From Syntrophaceae bacterium (GTDB taxonomy: Bacteria; Desulfobacterota; Syntrophia; Syntrophales; Smithellaceae), in assembly GCA_018436925.1 (NCBI GenBank), contig JAHDKI010000021.1, forward strand, positions 1 through 64,000: a stretch of DNA of 64,000 nucleotides. Direction: 5' to 3'. The position numbers were made by a program, and so were the translations under genes. Below the pieces are notes generated by a model. That model did no database searches. It was not told the origin of the DNA and worked only from the letters and a program-made list of their open reading frames with translations. Shown piece after piece: positions 1 to 8,708 of this stretch; positions within the stretch are counted from its first letter, which is position 1; each line of letters starts with the position of its first letter.

Positions 1-189
1 AAAAATCAACCCGGTAAAGTTGTGCACCAGCTTCAGGTTCTTCAACCCGCCGAACACATAGCCGATAAAGTTAAACGACTGGAACATCATCCCCAGCCCC
101 GTCAGGCACAGAAGCAAACAGGAGATGGCCATCGTCCAGTGAATAATCCGCTCATAGCTGTCGGTGACCTGTACATAGCCCTTTTTCAT
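1..189 (-). CDS. fdnI: Formate dehydrogenase gamma subunit (cytochrome b), partial
   Basis: The first 63 codons of a gene that runs off the left edge of the window. The N-terminus (MKKGYVQVTDSYERIIHW) followed by a hydrophobic segment with a short GLGMMFQS turn is typical of the FdnI/FdoI cytochrome b556 family, in which a His in the ERIIHW region ligates haem b. The family anchors the dehydrogenase in the cytoplasmic membrane and passes electrons from the FeS subunit to menaquinone. It lies 2 bp downstream of the beta-subunit stop codon, completing an alpha-beta-gamma operon. The C-terminal part, including the remaining haem ligands, is not visible, so the family call rests on the N-terminus and the context. 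Confidence 0.85.
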   Translation of the reverse strand, partial: MKKGYVQVTDSYERIIHWTMAISCLLLCLTGLGMMFQSFNFIGYVFGGLKNLKLVHNFTGLIF

Positions 190-191
190 GG

Positions 192-989
192 TTATTCTCC
201 TCCCTTCTGTTCCTGGCCGTCTTCATGAGGCGTCTTGGGCCCGTGCGTGATGTAGTGGATAAACGCGCCGGCCGCGGCGGCCCCGGCGGCAAGCAAGCTC
301 AACGGCTTGAGCAGGTCTTTCCAGACCATCACGGACAGAGGCACTTTCGGATCAACCGGCAGAGACTCATACACTTCCGGTTTATACTTCAAAACATAAA
401 TCACATGCGTACCGCCGACAAATTTGTCGCCATAGACGTTGGCGTCGCCGCCCAGTTCTTTGACCCGGGCGTAAGCTTTTTTGATCATCGCGTCCTTGTC
501 GCCGATGGTCAACGCGCCGGTCGGGCAGGATTTGACGCAAGCCGGCGCCTGGCTTTCACGAATGCGGGAATAGCACAGATCGCATTTATAAACCTTGTCG
601 GTTTTCGCGTCATACTTGGGAATATGAAACGGACAGGCCGCCACGCATTCCTTGCAACCGATGCATTTTTCGTGATGAATGCCCACCGTTTTCAGCGGCG
701 TGTAGTAAAGCGACCCGCTGGGGCAGACCTTCACACAGGCCGCGTCGGTGCAATGCATGCAGCCGTCTTTACGGAAGATCCAGTCGAAGTTGCCGCTTTG
801 ATCTTCATACTCCTGAAAGCGAATCAACGTCCAGGTATTCCACTGCAAATCCGGCGGATTCTGGTAGCTGCCCCACTGCTTGGTGCGCAGCCCCGGCATT
901 TCATTCCACTGTTTACAGGCCACCTGGCAGCCTCGACAGGCGGTACACAGCGTGGTATCAATAAGTTTTACAAGTTGAGGTGTCGTCAT
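192..989 (-). CDS. fdnH: Formate dehydrogenase beta subunit, 4x[4Fe-4S] ferredoxin-type
   Basis: A 265-residue electron-transfer subunit linking the molybdenum (or tungsten) catalytic subunit to the membrane cytochrome b. Four cysteine clusters are visible in order: CTACRGCQVAC near residue 16, CMHCTDAACVKVCP near 76, CIGCKECVAACP near 108, and CDLC with CVKSC near 135-155. This is the usual four-cubane pattern of FdnH/HybA-type proteins. A single hydrophobic segment near residues 225-245 (LLAAGAAAAGAFIHYI) would be the C-terminal membrane anchor known in FdnH, placing the FeS domain on the periplasmic side next to the Tat-exported alpha subunit. The start has an AGGAGG site just upstream. 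It sits 13 bp after the alpha gene and 2 bp before gamma, so the three are surely co-transcribed. Confidence 0.93.
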   Translation of the reverse strand: MTTPQLVKLIDTTLCTACRGCQVACKQWNEMPGLRTKQWGSYQNPPDLQWNTWTLIRFQEYEDQSGNFDWIFRKDGCMHCTDAACVKVCPSGSLYYTPLKTVGIHHEKCIGCKECVAACPFHIPKYDAKTDKVYKCDLCYSRIRESQAPACVKSCPTGALTIGDKDAMIKKAYARVKELGGDANVYGDKFVGGTHVIYVLKYKPEVYESLPVDPKVPLSVMVWKDLLKPLSLLAAGAAAAGAFIHYITHGPKTPHEDGQEQKGGE

Positions 990-1002
990 GGTCTATTCCC
1001 TC

Positions 1003-4000
1003 CTATAACTTTTCCACGTTGACCATGAACGCCTTGTACTCGGGACAGAAGGTGTTCGCACAGCCAACGGTTGGGGTTAATACGTTCGTGCTGTCTCCGC
1101 CGTCTTTCGGGAAGAGCCAGCCGTAGTTGAAGGGCATGCCGACCTGATGAACGGTTTTGCCTTCCACCTGGAAAGGCTTGAAGCGTTTCGTCACCATGGC
1201 AACGCAGGGCGCTTCGCCGCGAATCGAAGTCACTTTGATTCGCTCGCCGTTTTTGATTTTCAGCTCCTTGGCCAGTTCGTCGCCGATCTCGACATAGAGC
1301 TCCGGCATGGCTTCCAGAAGCCAGGCCTGCCAACGGGTCAGAGCGCCGGTGCACCAGTGTTCCGTACAGGAGTAGGTCGTACAGACGTAGGGGAAGTCCT
1401 TGCTTGCGCTGGCGACCTTATCCATATCGCTTTTGAAAATTTCAATTGCCGGATTGTTGCGCTGCGAAGACATGGGGTTCTTCTCAAGAGGACTTTCCAG
1501 CGGTTCGTAATGCTCGGGGAACGGGCCTTCGGCCATTGCCGGACCGAACAAAGACGCCACGCCGTCCTGCTTCATGATAAAAGGATATTTTCCTTTTGCT
1601 TTATCCGCCATCGGCGGCCAGGGTCCATCGGGCACATCGCCCACCCACTTATCTCCCGTCCATTCCAGAAGCTTGCGATTGGGATTGTAGGGCTTGCCAT
1701 AAACATCGCAGGACGCCCGATTGTATATAATGCGGCGGTTAACCGGCCAGGCAAACGACCAGTCGGGGAAAAGTCCCAGTCCCGTCGGATCTTCCTTGCC
1801 TCGCCGCATCATTTTGTTTTCACCATCTGCGCCGAAACTGCCGGACATGATCCAGTTGCCGCAAGCCGTGGAGCCGTCGGCTTTGAGCATGCCGAATGTG
1901 GGCACGAGCGAGCCTTTTTTGAACAGGGTTGATGTCTTTTTGGCTTTGTCTTCAATCACCGTATCTTGAGTGAAACGGCCGTTAATATGGTGGGCCAACT
2001 TCAAAACATCCATCGATCCTTTGCCGTCGAGATAATCCCATTTCATATTGACAATGGCTTCGGCGTTGGGGCCGCCTTCCTTTTCGTAGAGCTTTTTGAC
2101 GGCCGCCAGAATCTTGATTTCAATTTCGCCCACGGGGATCGCGTCACCAGGGGCTTGGGCCGCCTTGTATTTCCACTGCACCCAGCGGCCGGAATTGCTT
2201 TGCGATCCTTCCTTTTCCATCGACGCGGAGGCGGGCAGGAGGAAACATTCCGTCTTAATCTTGGCGGGATCGACGCCCGGGCCTCTCCAGAATTCGTAGG
2301 TTTCGTTGTTGAAAATATTTTCGCCCACCAGCCAATCCAAATTTTCCAAGGCCTTGCGGACTTTGTTGGAATTCGGCGTGCTCACCGCCGGATCCGCGCC
2401 GATGGCGAAAAAGCCCTTGACGCTTCCGGCATACATCGCATCAAACAAATGCATGGTGGAATAGGCTTTCCCGTCTTCAAGCTTGGGAAGCCAGTCATAG
2501 CCGAAATTATTCGCATTGTTCGCTTTGTCGCCCCAAAGAGACTTCAAAAAGCTGACAAAGAAATTCGGATAATTCGAATAGTAATTCGCCGATTGCGGAT
2601 CGTTGGACACGGGGGTGCATTTTTTCAGATATTTATCGAGACTCCCCAAAGAAGCCACCGGCATTTTCAGATAACCGGGCAGATTGCCGTAAAGGATGCA
2701 GTGGTCCGTGGATCCCTGAACGTTGGGCTCGCCGCGCAGCGCGTTGATGCCGCCGCCCGCAATCCCCATATTGCCCAGGAGAAGCTGGATGATGGCCATC
2801 GTGCGGATGTTCTGGCTGCCGACGGTGTGGTGCGTCCAACCCAGCGCGTAGCATTCCGTCCCCGCCTTGTCCGGCGCGCCGGTGGAGGCGTAGATTTCAT
2901 AAACCTTAAGGAGGTTTTCTTTCGACACGCCGGTAATGCTGGAGACTTTATCCAGCGTGTAGCGGGAATAGTGTTTCTTGAGCAGCTGGAACACGGACCG
3001 GGGATGCGACAGGCTCATGTCCCTTCGCGGAATTCCTCGACCATCTTTATCAAATGTCCAGGTGTCCTTGTTGTATTTACGCTTCTTGGCGTCATATCCG
3101 GAGAACAGGCCATCCTTGAAATGAAAACCGCTGTCCACGATAAATGACGCATTGGTGTAATTCACCACATACTCTTTGAAATACTTGTCGTTTTCGAAAA
3201 TGTAGTTGATCATTCCGCCCAAGAAAGCGATGTCCGTGCCGGAGCGAAGCGGCACATGGAAATCGCAGCGGGCCGAGGTTCTTGTGTAACGGGGATCGAC
3301 GTGAATGATCTTGGCGCCTTTTTCCTTGGCTCTTAAAATCCACTTGAAGGCGATAGGATGATGCTCCGCGGCATTGCTGCCCATAATCAGAATGACGTCT
3401 GCGTTTTTCAAATCACAGTAATGGTTCGTCATGGAACCGCGACCGAACGACTCTCCCAGAGCCGCTACAGACGGGCTGTGTCAGACCCTAGCCTGATGAT
3501 CGATATAAACCAGTCCCAGCGCCCTGGACTTCGCGCTCATAATCCAGCATTCTTCGTTGTCCACGTTGGAGCTGCCGTAGTGACCGATTGTTTCGCAACG
3601 GTTGACCAGCTCGCCCTTGGCGTTTCTTTTGACAAAGCCTTTATCCCGCGTGTCTTTGACCAGACGGGCAATTCGGGAGAGAGCAAAATCCCAGTCTTTT
3701 TCTTCCCATTCGGTTCCATACGGTTTTCGATAAAGAACCTTGGTCAGACGGTGCTTGTTGGCTTCAGTCAGATCGAAAAGGCCTGCGCCTTTTGCGCAAA
3801 GCGACCCTTCGTTAATGGGGTGATCCGCATCGCCTTCAATATTGAAGATCTTGCCGGTGGCTTTGTCCACACTGCAAATGAGACCGCAACCAACCGAGCA
3901 ATAGCAACACGTCGTGATGACTTGTTTGGCCGCTTTGATGCGATTCATTTTGCCCAGCTCGTCCGCGTAGGCCCGCGTCGGCATCAGGTTGACCAAACCC

Positions 4001-4065
4001 GACAGAGCCACGCCGCCGCCTACAGCGCCGGACAGAGTCAAAAACCCTCTTCTCGTAATCTGCAT
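1003..4065 (-). CDS. fdnG: Formate dehydrogenase N alpha subunit, selenocysteine-containing
   Basis: Catalytic subunit (1020 residues with Sec; E. coli FdnG is about the same length) that oxidises formate to CO2 at a bis-MGD molybdenum or tungsten centre. An in-frame TGA at 3481-3483 is residue 195. The flanking peptide DHQARV-U-HSPSVAALGESFGRGSMTNHY matches the Sec site of FdnG/FdoG, and the frame continues without a break to the stop at 1003, so this is one gene, not two. The N-terminus has a Tat signal (RRGFLTLSG) and then a [4Fe-4S] motif CCYCSVGCGLICS. The molybdopterin oxidoreductase body and dinucleotide-binding domain follow. ATG 4065 has a strong GGGAGG site. It heads the alpha-beta-gamma operon and is divergent from a ModE-like gene. 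A stop-codon-only annotation would split it into 194- and 809-residue pieces. Confidence 0.95.
3446..3466 (-). promoter_or_regulatory. Bacterial SECIS stem-loop for the formate dehydrogenase Sec codon
   Basis: Starting 15 nt after the UGA, the mRNA can form a 9-bp stem (AGCGGCTCT with AGAGTCGTT, two G-U pairs) around a GGG loop. Bacterial SECIS elements lie inside the coding region within about 16-37 nt of the UGA with guanines in the apical loop, so position and shape fit. The pairing was found by eye; SelB binding is inferred. Confidence 0.7.
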
Positions 4066-4202
4066 ACTTTCCTCCCTTATATTTTATGTCAACTATGGCC
4101 TATGCCAATTTTGACCGAATCTGACCTAAAGTCACAAACATGTCAATATGTTATATAAAGCATACCCAATATTTATCCAAATGCGTCACCCGGAGGATTC
4201 TG

Positions 4203-4232
4203 TTGACAAAAGGAGGCGTTATTCCCTATAAG
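4203..4232 (+). promoter_or_regulatory. Sigma-70-type promoter for the ModE-like gene
   Basis: TTGACA at 4203-4208 and TATAAG at 4227-4232, separated by 18 nt and ending 34 bp before the ModE-like start codon. It lies in the 201-bp divergent region shared with the formate dehydrogenase operon, so bound ModE-type protein could affect both directions. No clear promoter was identified for the dehydrogenase side. Confidence 0.65.
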
Positions 4233-4266
4233 CAAATTCATTCAACTGCCCGGAAAGGGAGACCTG

Positions 4267-4605
4267 ATGGAAATCAAGTATAAGATATGGATTGAGAAAA
4301 ACGGAAAAGTGGTGTTCGGCAGAGGGCGGGACGATATTCTCCAAGCCATCGACGAACAGCGCAGCCTCAATGCGGCGGCAAAAAAGCTGGAAATGTCCTA
4401 CCGGGCCGCCTGGGGACGGTTAAAAGCCTCCGAAGAACGGATGGACATGAAACTAGTCGACTCCAATCCCCGTGAAAAATCCATGCAATTGACGCCTTAT
4501 GCGCGCACCATGATTGATCGATTCGAAAAGCTCGAGCGAGATGTCGAAGCGCTTTTAAAAGAAGCAAATGCCGATTTTCAGAAGCTTTTGCGCGAGAAAA
4601 ATTAG
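4267..4605 (+). CDS. ModE-like winged-helix regulator lacking the molybdate-binding domain
   Basis: A 112-residue protein matching the N-terminal LysR-type winged helix-turn-helix of ModE. Recognisable parts are a WIEKNGKVVFGRGR wing and strand start, the helix-turn-helix around SLNAAAKKLEMSYRAAWGRL (residues 35-55) and a C-terminal dimerisation helix. Full ModE (about 260 residues) has two TOBE/MOP domains that bind molybdate; here the protein ends after the DNA-binding part, so it cannot sense molybdate by the known route. Divergent position next to a molybdenum (or tungsten) formate dehydrogenase suggests it controls that operon; this is inference. The start has an AAGGGAG site. The gene overlaps the convergent TetR gene by 4 bp at their stops. 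Confidence 0.82.
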   Translation: MEIKYKIWIEKNGKVVFGRGRDDILQAIDEQRSLNAAAKKLEMSYRAAWGRLKASEERMDMKLVDSNPREKSMQLTPYARTMIDRFEKLERDVEALLKEANADFQKLLREKN

Positions 4606-5231
4606 GGATTCAATCCCTTTATAAAAACACTCAAACCGTCCCGAACGGTTGAATGAATCCTTTCGGCGCGCTTATCCGACGCCCCCGTATAGATATAGAG
4701 AGAAATGATTCCATTTAATAAACCCCAGACGGCATTTTGCTCGCGCCGGATATCGATATCCGACCGAAACTCGCCGGAATCGACGCCTCTTTGCAGAAGC
4801 TCGGAAAGAATGCGGATGTTTTCATTTGTGGTGTGAATCAGTTGCGTATTCTGCTCTTCGGTCAGATTCATGTTCTCCGAATGCAGCATAAAAGTCATTA
4901 ATATCCTGAACAGCTCATTGTTCTCCATGAAAAAATCGATGTAGTCCCGGGCAAACTCCATCAACAGATCTGAGGATGGCCCTTCTTTTTTTGCAAAATG
5001 CTCAATTTCCTTATGGCGTTCGATGTTGGCCGAAATCAATATTTGGGTATAGATTTCTTCCTTACTGTCAAAATACAGATAAATCGACCCTTTGCTGACT
5101 TCCGCCTTGGCGGCGATCAAATCCACCGTCACCGACTTGAAACCCCGCTCGTAAAAGAGCTTTCGCGCTGCCTTGAGAATGGCGTTTTTCCGATGTTCCT
5201 TCTCTTTTCTTCTTCTTTCTTCCGAGCTCAC
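4602..5231 (-). CDS. TetR-family transcriptional regulator
   Basis: A 209-residue repressor-type protein. Residues about 10-60 hold the TetR helix-turn-helix (AILKAARKLFYERGFKSVTV ... AEVSKGSIYLYFDSKEEI). The rest is an all-helical ligand and dimer domain. The preferred start is GTG at 5231, which has an AGGAGA site about 8 nt upstream; an ATG at 5267 gives 12 more residues but has no ribosome binding site. The inducer and targets cannot be read from the sequence. The nearest candidates are its own promoter and the downstream peroxiredoxin/TlpA/VWA/MoxR group, but the latter lies on the same strand with its own leader region, so regulation is only possible, not shown. Confidence 0.9.
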   Translation of the reverse strand: MSSEERRRKEKEHRKNAILKAARKLFYERGFKSVTVDLIAAKAEVSKGSIYLYFDSKEEIYTQILISANIERHKEIEHFAKKEGPSSDLLMEFARDYIDFFMENNELFRILMTFMLHSENMNLTEEQNTQLIHTTNENIRILSELLQRGVDSGEFRSDIDIRREQNAVWGLLNGIISLYIYTGASDKRAERIHSTVRDGLSVFIKGLNP

Positions 5232-5409
5232 GGTGGGTTCTCCTCTCAATAAAGATTGAAGATGCACGATATTAAAATTTTACAAATGAATGTAAATACT
5301 AAAAAACAAGCTTACGCACCATAATTAATGACTTGCGGTCATGGGTCATGTGCGTATCGCAATTGATTATGGCTGTCAAGGAAAATTACAGGCACAAATT
5401 AGTCGACGG

Positions 5410-5428
5410 GTGTCCCATCAAGGGACAC
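5410..5428. terminator. Small inverted repeat, possible weak terminator
   Basis: GTGTCCC and GGGACAC form a perfect 7-bp stem around a 5-nt loop, in the 250-bp gap between the TetR gene and the peroxiredoxin stop codon. There is no clear uridine run on either side, so termination is uncertain; an operator-like palindrome is the alternative. The remaining gap shows an A+T-rich part (5260-5340) that probably carries the TetR promoter. Confidence 0.3.
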
Positions 5429-5483
5429 TTGCCTTGGAAAACAAACGAACCCTCCCTCGTCCTAGATCTTCCGGGACAGGAAA

Positions 5484-6071
5484 TCACCCAAGTTTTTCGA
5501 GCTGTTCGATAATGGTCTCCAGCGGCGGGCGTTCATTGATGTCATGCACGTCGATATATCGGATCGTCCCTCTTTTATCGATGATGATGATGGCGCGCTC
5601 CGCCGTGCCGTCGGAACGCAAAATGCCGTAACGGGAAGCCGCCGCGCCGTGCGGCCAGAAGTCGGACAGAACCTCAAACCATAAATCGCCCATCTGGCGG
5701 GTCCAGGAATGCAGCGTCGGAATGTTGTCCACCGAAATGCCCAGAAGCGTCGCGTCAAACTCATCAAACAGATCCTGCACGATGTTGTAGCCGGGCCACT
5801 GATCGGAACACACAGGCGTCCAGGCGGCGGGGACAAAGGAAAGCACCACGTTCTTTTTCCCCCGGTAATCACTGAGCGATATCGTTTTGCCGCTTACGGC
5901 TTTTAAGGCGAAGTCCGGCGCTTTTTGGCCGATTTTCACCTTTAAAACACTGTCTTGCGGCTTGAGGCGGCCGGTATCGTAAATATTCTCCTTGAAAGCT
6001 TCCGATGCCGCAAACGCTCCGGCAGCGAAAAACCACAGACAAGCCAACGTCAAAAGAAGAATCTTCTTCAT
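5484..6071 (-). CDS. Exported AhpC/TSA-family peroxiredoxin
   Basis: A 195-residue thiol peroxidase. Residues 1-21 are a Sec signal peptide (MKKILLLTLACLWFFAAGAFA), so the enzyme should act in the periplasm. The thioredoxin fold starts at KVKIGQKAPDFALK. The peroxidatic cysteine lies in FVPAAWTPVC (the family motif PxxxTxxC) near residue 88. No clear resolving cysteine is visible, so a 1-Cys mechanism with an external reductant is likely. The TlpA-like thioredoxin-fold protein encoded 10 bp upstream on the same strand is a candidate partner. It shares the DFWPHG segment with the cytoplasmic peroxiredoxin at 56262-56729, which suggests they are paralogues. Confidence 0.88.
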   Translation of the reverse strand: MKKILLLTLACLWFFAAGAFAASEAFKENIYDTGRLKPQDSVLKVKIGQKAPDFALKAVSGKTISLSDYRGKKNVVLSFVPAAWTPVCSDQWPGYNIVQDLFDEFDATLLGISVDNIPTLHSWTRQMGDLWFEVLSDFWPHGAAASRYGILRSDGTAERAIIIIDKRGTIRYIDVHDINERPPLETIIEQLEKLG

Positions 6072-6081
6072 CCCGTTTCCC

Positions 6082-6651
6082 CTATTTCACATCGGCCAGC
6101 TTGACGACGTCTGACAGAAACGCCTCAACATCCTCATGCGCTCCGAGTCTTGAATAGACCACTTCCGGTTTTTTCGGCCCGCTCATTTTGACAACAATGA
6201 AGTACGGCGTGCGGACTTCACCCAGATGCTTGTGCGCGCTGAAATCCGCGTCGGGAATAAGGGGGAAAACCACCTGATATCTCTTCCGAAAAGTATTGAC
6301 CTCGAATTGAGTATTGCCTGCGCCGATGCCCAAAATCTTGATTTTTCCTTTCAGATCCGGATTGTTTTCAATCAACCCGAACAGCCGGTTTACATTGGGC
6401 GCGTCTTTCTGACAGTAAGGACAATACATGCTGAAAACCTGGACGATGACCGCCTGCGCCTTGATGGACTCGACGGAGAATTCGCCGGAACCGGAAAGCC
6501 CCAGATATTTAAGTTCAGTCGTCTCTTTAGGCTTGATCAATTTGAGGACCGGCAAAGGCTCCCCGACTTTGGGAGGGGCCGTTGCTTGTGCCGCCGAAAA
6601 AGATGCTAAAATTAACATAACAAGAGAGAATGGAATCCATCTTTTTTTCAT
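6082..6651 (-). CDS. TlpA/ResA-like thioredoxin-fold protein, exported
   Basis: A 189-residue protein with an N-terminal signal peptide (MKKRWIPFSLVMLILASFSAAQA). The thioredoxin fold follows, with the redox motif CPYC in VFSMYCPYCQKDAPN near residue 75-80. TlpA/ResA relatives are periplasmic disulfide reductases serving cytochrome c maturation or peroxiredoxins. The start at 6651 is chosen for its AAGGAG site; a longer reading frame to 6774 would run through the end of the upstream VWA gene. The gene begins 14 bp after the VWA stop and ends 10 bp before the peroxiredoxin start, so MoxR-VWA-TlpA-peroxiredoxin look like one operon. Its partner is not known. Confidence 0.85.
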   Translation of the reverse strand: MKKRWIPFSLVMLILASFSAAQATAPPKVGEPLPVLKLIKPKETTELKYLGLSGSGEFSVESIKAQAVIVQVFSMYCPYCQKDAPNVNRLFGLIENNPDLKGKIKILGIGAGNTQFEVNTFRKRYQVVFPLIPDADFSAHKHLGEVRTPYFIVVKMSGPKKPEVVYSRLGAHEDVEAFLSDVVKLADVK

Positions 6652-6665
6652 AGGATACTCCTTCA

Positions 6666-7859
6666 TCAATTCCGGGAAATTAAATGGTGAACCGCTTTTT
6701 CCAACCCGTCGAGCGACAGCTCGAACATGGGGAATATACCGGCAATTTGCTTGACTGTCCAGGTGTAAAACCAATGGTCCTGTTCGACGGGATTGAGCCA
6801 GACGGCGTGCCGGAATGTTTTGGCCAGAAATTTCAGGTAATCGACCGACGGCCTGGCCTCATTTTGGCCCACGTAAATCGCTCCGCGGGGATCGACCAGT
6901 TCATAGGGCGCCATCGACGCGTCGCCTACGAAAATCAGGCGGGTTTCGGGATCCATCCGGAAAAAATCATCAATGGAAACAGGCTTTTTATAACGGTGCG
7001 GATCAAGCCAAACCTTGGAATAAACCGTGTTGTGAAAATAGTAAATTTCCAGTTCTTTAAACTGAAACTGGGCGTAATGAAAAAGCGTCTGCACGACATC
7101 GACATACGGGTCCATCGACCAGCCGCCATTGTCGATTAACAGCTTCACTTTCAGACGGTCGGACAGCCTGCGATCAAAGACAATCTCGATTTCGCCGGCG
7201 TTGCGCATCGTCTGGCGGATCGTTTCATCAATATTGACGATATCCCGCGGCCCTGACGGCGTTAGATGCCGCAGCCTTTTTAGCGCCTCGCCCATCTGGG
7301 AGGCGGTGATGGGCCCCGACTGGGAATAGTCGCGGAATCGCCGCTCCAGGGCGACTTTAATAGCGGATTTGTTGCGCGATTCCCCTCCCACGCGCATGCC
7401 GCCGGGGTGATAACCGGAATGCCCCGTAGGCGATGTGCCGTGCGAACCGATCCAGTAATTGCCGCCGTGGTGCGCCTCGGTCTGTTCCTTGAGGCGTTTC
7501 ATAAAATGCTCGACCAGTTCCTCGGGCGTCATCTGTTTGACCTGCTCTTCGGAAAGCCCCAGCGCGCGGGCCACATCGCCCGGGTCTTTGAGCCACTCGG
7601 AAAGCATCGCGCGGATGGACTCGGAAAGCTCCGTATCGGTCAGATCCGTTTCGGTCATCCCGCGAAACGCCACGGCAAAGGCCTGATCGTAGATATCGAA
7701 ATAACGCTCGCTTTTAACCAACAAGGCGCGCGTGACGCAGTAAAAATCGTCAAGCGTCCGGATCAGCCCCAGTCCCAGCGCTTTTTGCAGCCGAAGAAAC
7801 GACGTGGGCGTTACCGGAATGCCGCGGTCACGCAGCGTATAAAAGAAATTCACAAACAT
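6666..7859 (-). CDS. VWA (CoxE-like) domain protein, partner of a MoxR ATPase
   Basis: A 397-residue cytoplasmic protein of the VWA/CoxE-like group. The N-terminal half is helical (MFVNFFYTLRDRGIPVTPTS), and the C-terminal half holds a von Willebrand A-like fold starting near VKLLIDNGGWSMDPYVDVV. In this type the MIDAS DxSxS motif is partly altered: the visible sequence is DNGGWS, so metal binding may be weakened. It lies 12 bp after the MoxR ATPase gene. MoxR/VWA pairs act as chaperones that mature or insert cofactors into other enzymes, as CoxD/CoxE do for CO dehydrogenase. No obvious client is adjacent; the formate dehydrogenase 3.5 kb away is only a guess. Confidence 0.85.
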   Translation of the reverse strand: MFVNFFYTLRDRGIPVTPTSFLRLQKALGLGLIRTLDDFYCVTRALLVKSERYFDIYDQAFAVAFRGMTETDLTDTELSESIRAMLSEWLKDPGDVARALGLSEEQVKQMTPEELVEHFMKRLKEQTEAHHGGNYWIGSHGTSPTGHSGYHPGGMRVGGESRNKSAIKVALERRFRDYSQSGPITASQMGEALKRLRHLTPSGPRDIVNIDETIRQTMRNAGEIEIVFDRRLSDRLKVKLLIDNGGWSMDPYVDVVQTLFHYAQFQFKELEIYYFHNTVYSKVWLDPHRYKKPVSIDDFFRMDPETRLIFVGDASMAPYELVDPRGAIYVGQNEARPSVDYLKFLAKTFRHAVWLNPVEQDHWFYTWTVKQIAGIFPMFELSLDGLEKAVHHLISRN

Positions 7860-7871
7860 GCCGTGCCGCCT

Positions 7872-8708
7872 TTACTGATGAGATGCCAGGTACAGATCCG
7901 TGCTTTTCTTGAACAAGACGCCTAAGAAAGGCACATTAGCCGATTTGAGCGACTTGACATTGAAATCGGGATCGGCCTGCAGCGCGCGCATCCAATTGAT
8001 CAGTTCGCGGGTGGCGGGTTTCTTCTCCACGCCGCGCACCTCGCGCAGGCGGTAGAACGTCTCCAGGCAGGCGGCCGTCAAATCCTTATTGAGCTCGGGA
8101 AAATGAACGCTGATGATCTTGCGCATCATATCGCGGTCCGGAAAGGCGATGTGATGGAAGTTGCAGCGCCCCAGAAACGGGTCGGACAGATCCTTTTTGG
8201 CATTGGACGTAATGACGATCACCGGTCTGTGTTTGGCTTTCACCGTGCGGTCGATTTCCATGATGTCGAACTGCATCTGGTCGAGGATGTCGAGCATGTC
8301 GTCTTGGAAATCCGTGTCGGCCTTGTCGATCTCGTCAATGAGCAAAACGACTTTTTTATCCGCCGTAAAGGCCTGACCGATCTTGCCCATCTTGATGTAC
8401 TCTTCAATATTGCTCACATTCCGGCCGGAATCGGCAAAACGGCTGTCGTTTAAGCGCGTGAGCGTATCGTACTGATACAAAGCGTCAATCAGTTTCATGC
8501 TGGATTTTACGTTAAGAATAGTCAGCGGCATCCGCAGACTTTCGGCGATCGCGTGCGCGAGCATGGTTTTGCCTGTTCCCGGCTCGCCCTTGAGCAAAAG
8601 CGGCATCTCCAGCGCCATGGAAATATTGACAATCTTGGCAAGTTCCTCATCCAGAACATACTTGGCGGCCCCGGCAAATTTCGTGGGGCGGTTTTCAGAA
8701 GCGGTCAT
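7872..8708 (-). CDS. MoxR-family AAA+ ATPase
   Basis: A 278-residue AAA+ ATPase. The Walker A is GEPGTGKTML near residue 41, Walker B is VVLLIDEIDKAD near residue 120, and the sensor 1 Asn is in IVITSNAKKDLSDPFLGRC. The small size and the sensor motif followed by an arginine-finger-like R are usual for the MoxR/CoxD branch. It forms a hexameric chaperone with the following VWA protein. The start has an AAGGAGA site and heads the four-gene - strand operon. What it activates is not shown by the sequence. Confidence 0.92.
   Translation of the reverse strand: MTASENRPTKFAGAAKYVLDEELAKIVNISMALEMPLLLKGEPGTGKTMLAHAIAESLRMPLTILNVKSSMKLIDALYQYDTLTRLNDSRFADSGRNVSNIEEYIKMGKIGQAFTADKKVVLLIDEIDKADTDFQDDMLDILDQMQFDIMEIDRTVKAKHRPVIVITSNAKKDLSDPFLGRCNFHHIAFPDRDMMRKIISVHFPELNKDLTAACLETFYRLREVRGVEKKPATRELINWMRALQADPDFNVKSLKSANVPFLGVLFKKSTDLYLASHQ

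Noticed and set aside
3481..4065. Truncated formate dehydrogenase N-terminal fragment or pseudogene
   Set aside because: The TGA is at the Sec position with matching flanks and a SECIS-like stem, and the downstream frame continues the same protein.
4066..4266. Sigma-54 promoter or palindromic ModE box for the fdn operon
   Set aside because: No GG-N10-GC pair with the right context; the A+T-rich ATGTTATATAA stretch is suggestive but not a convincing ModE site.
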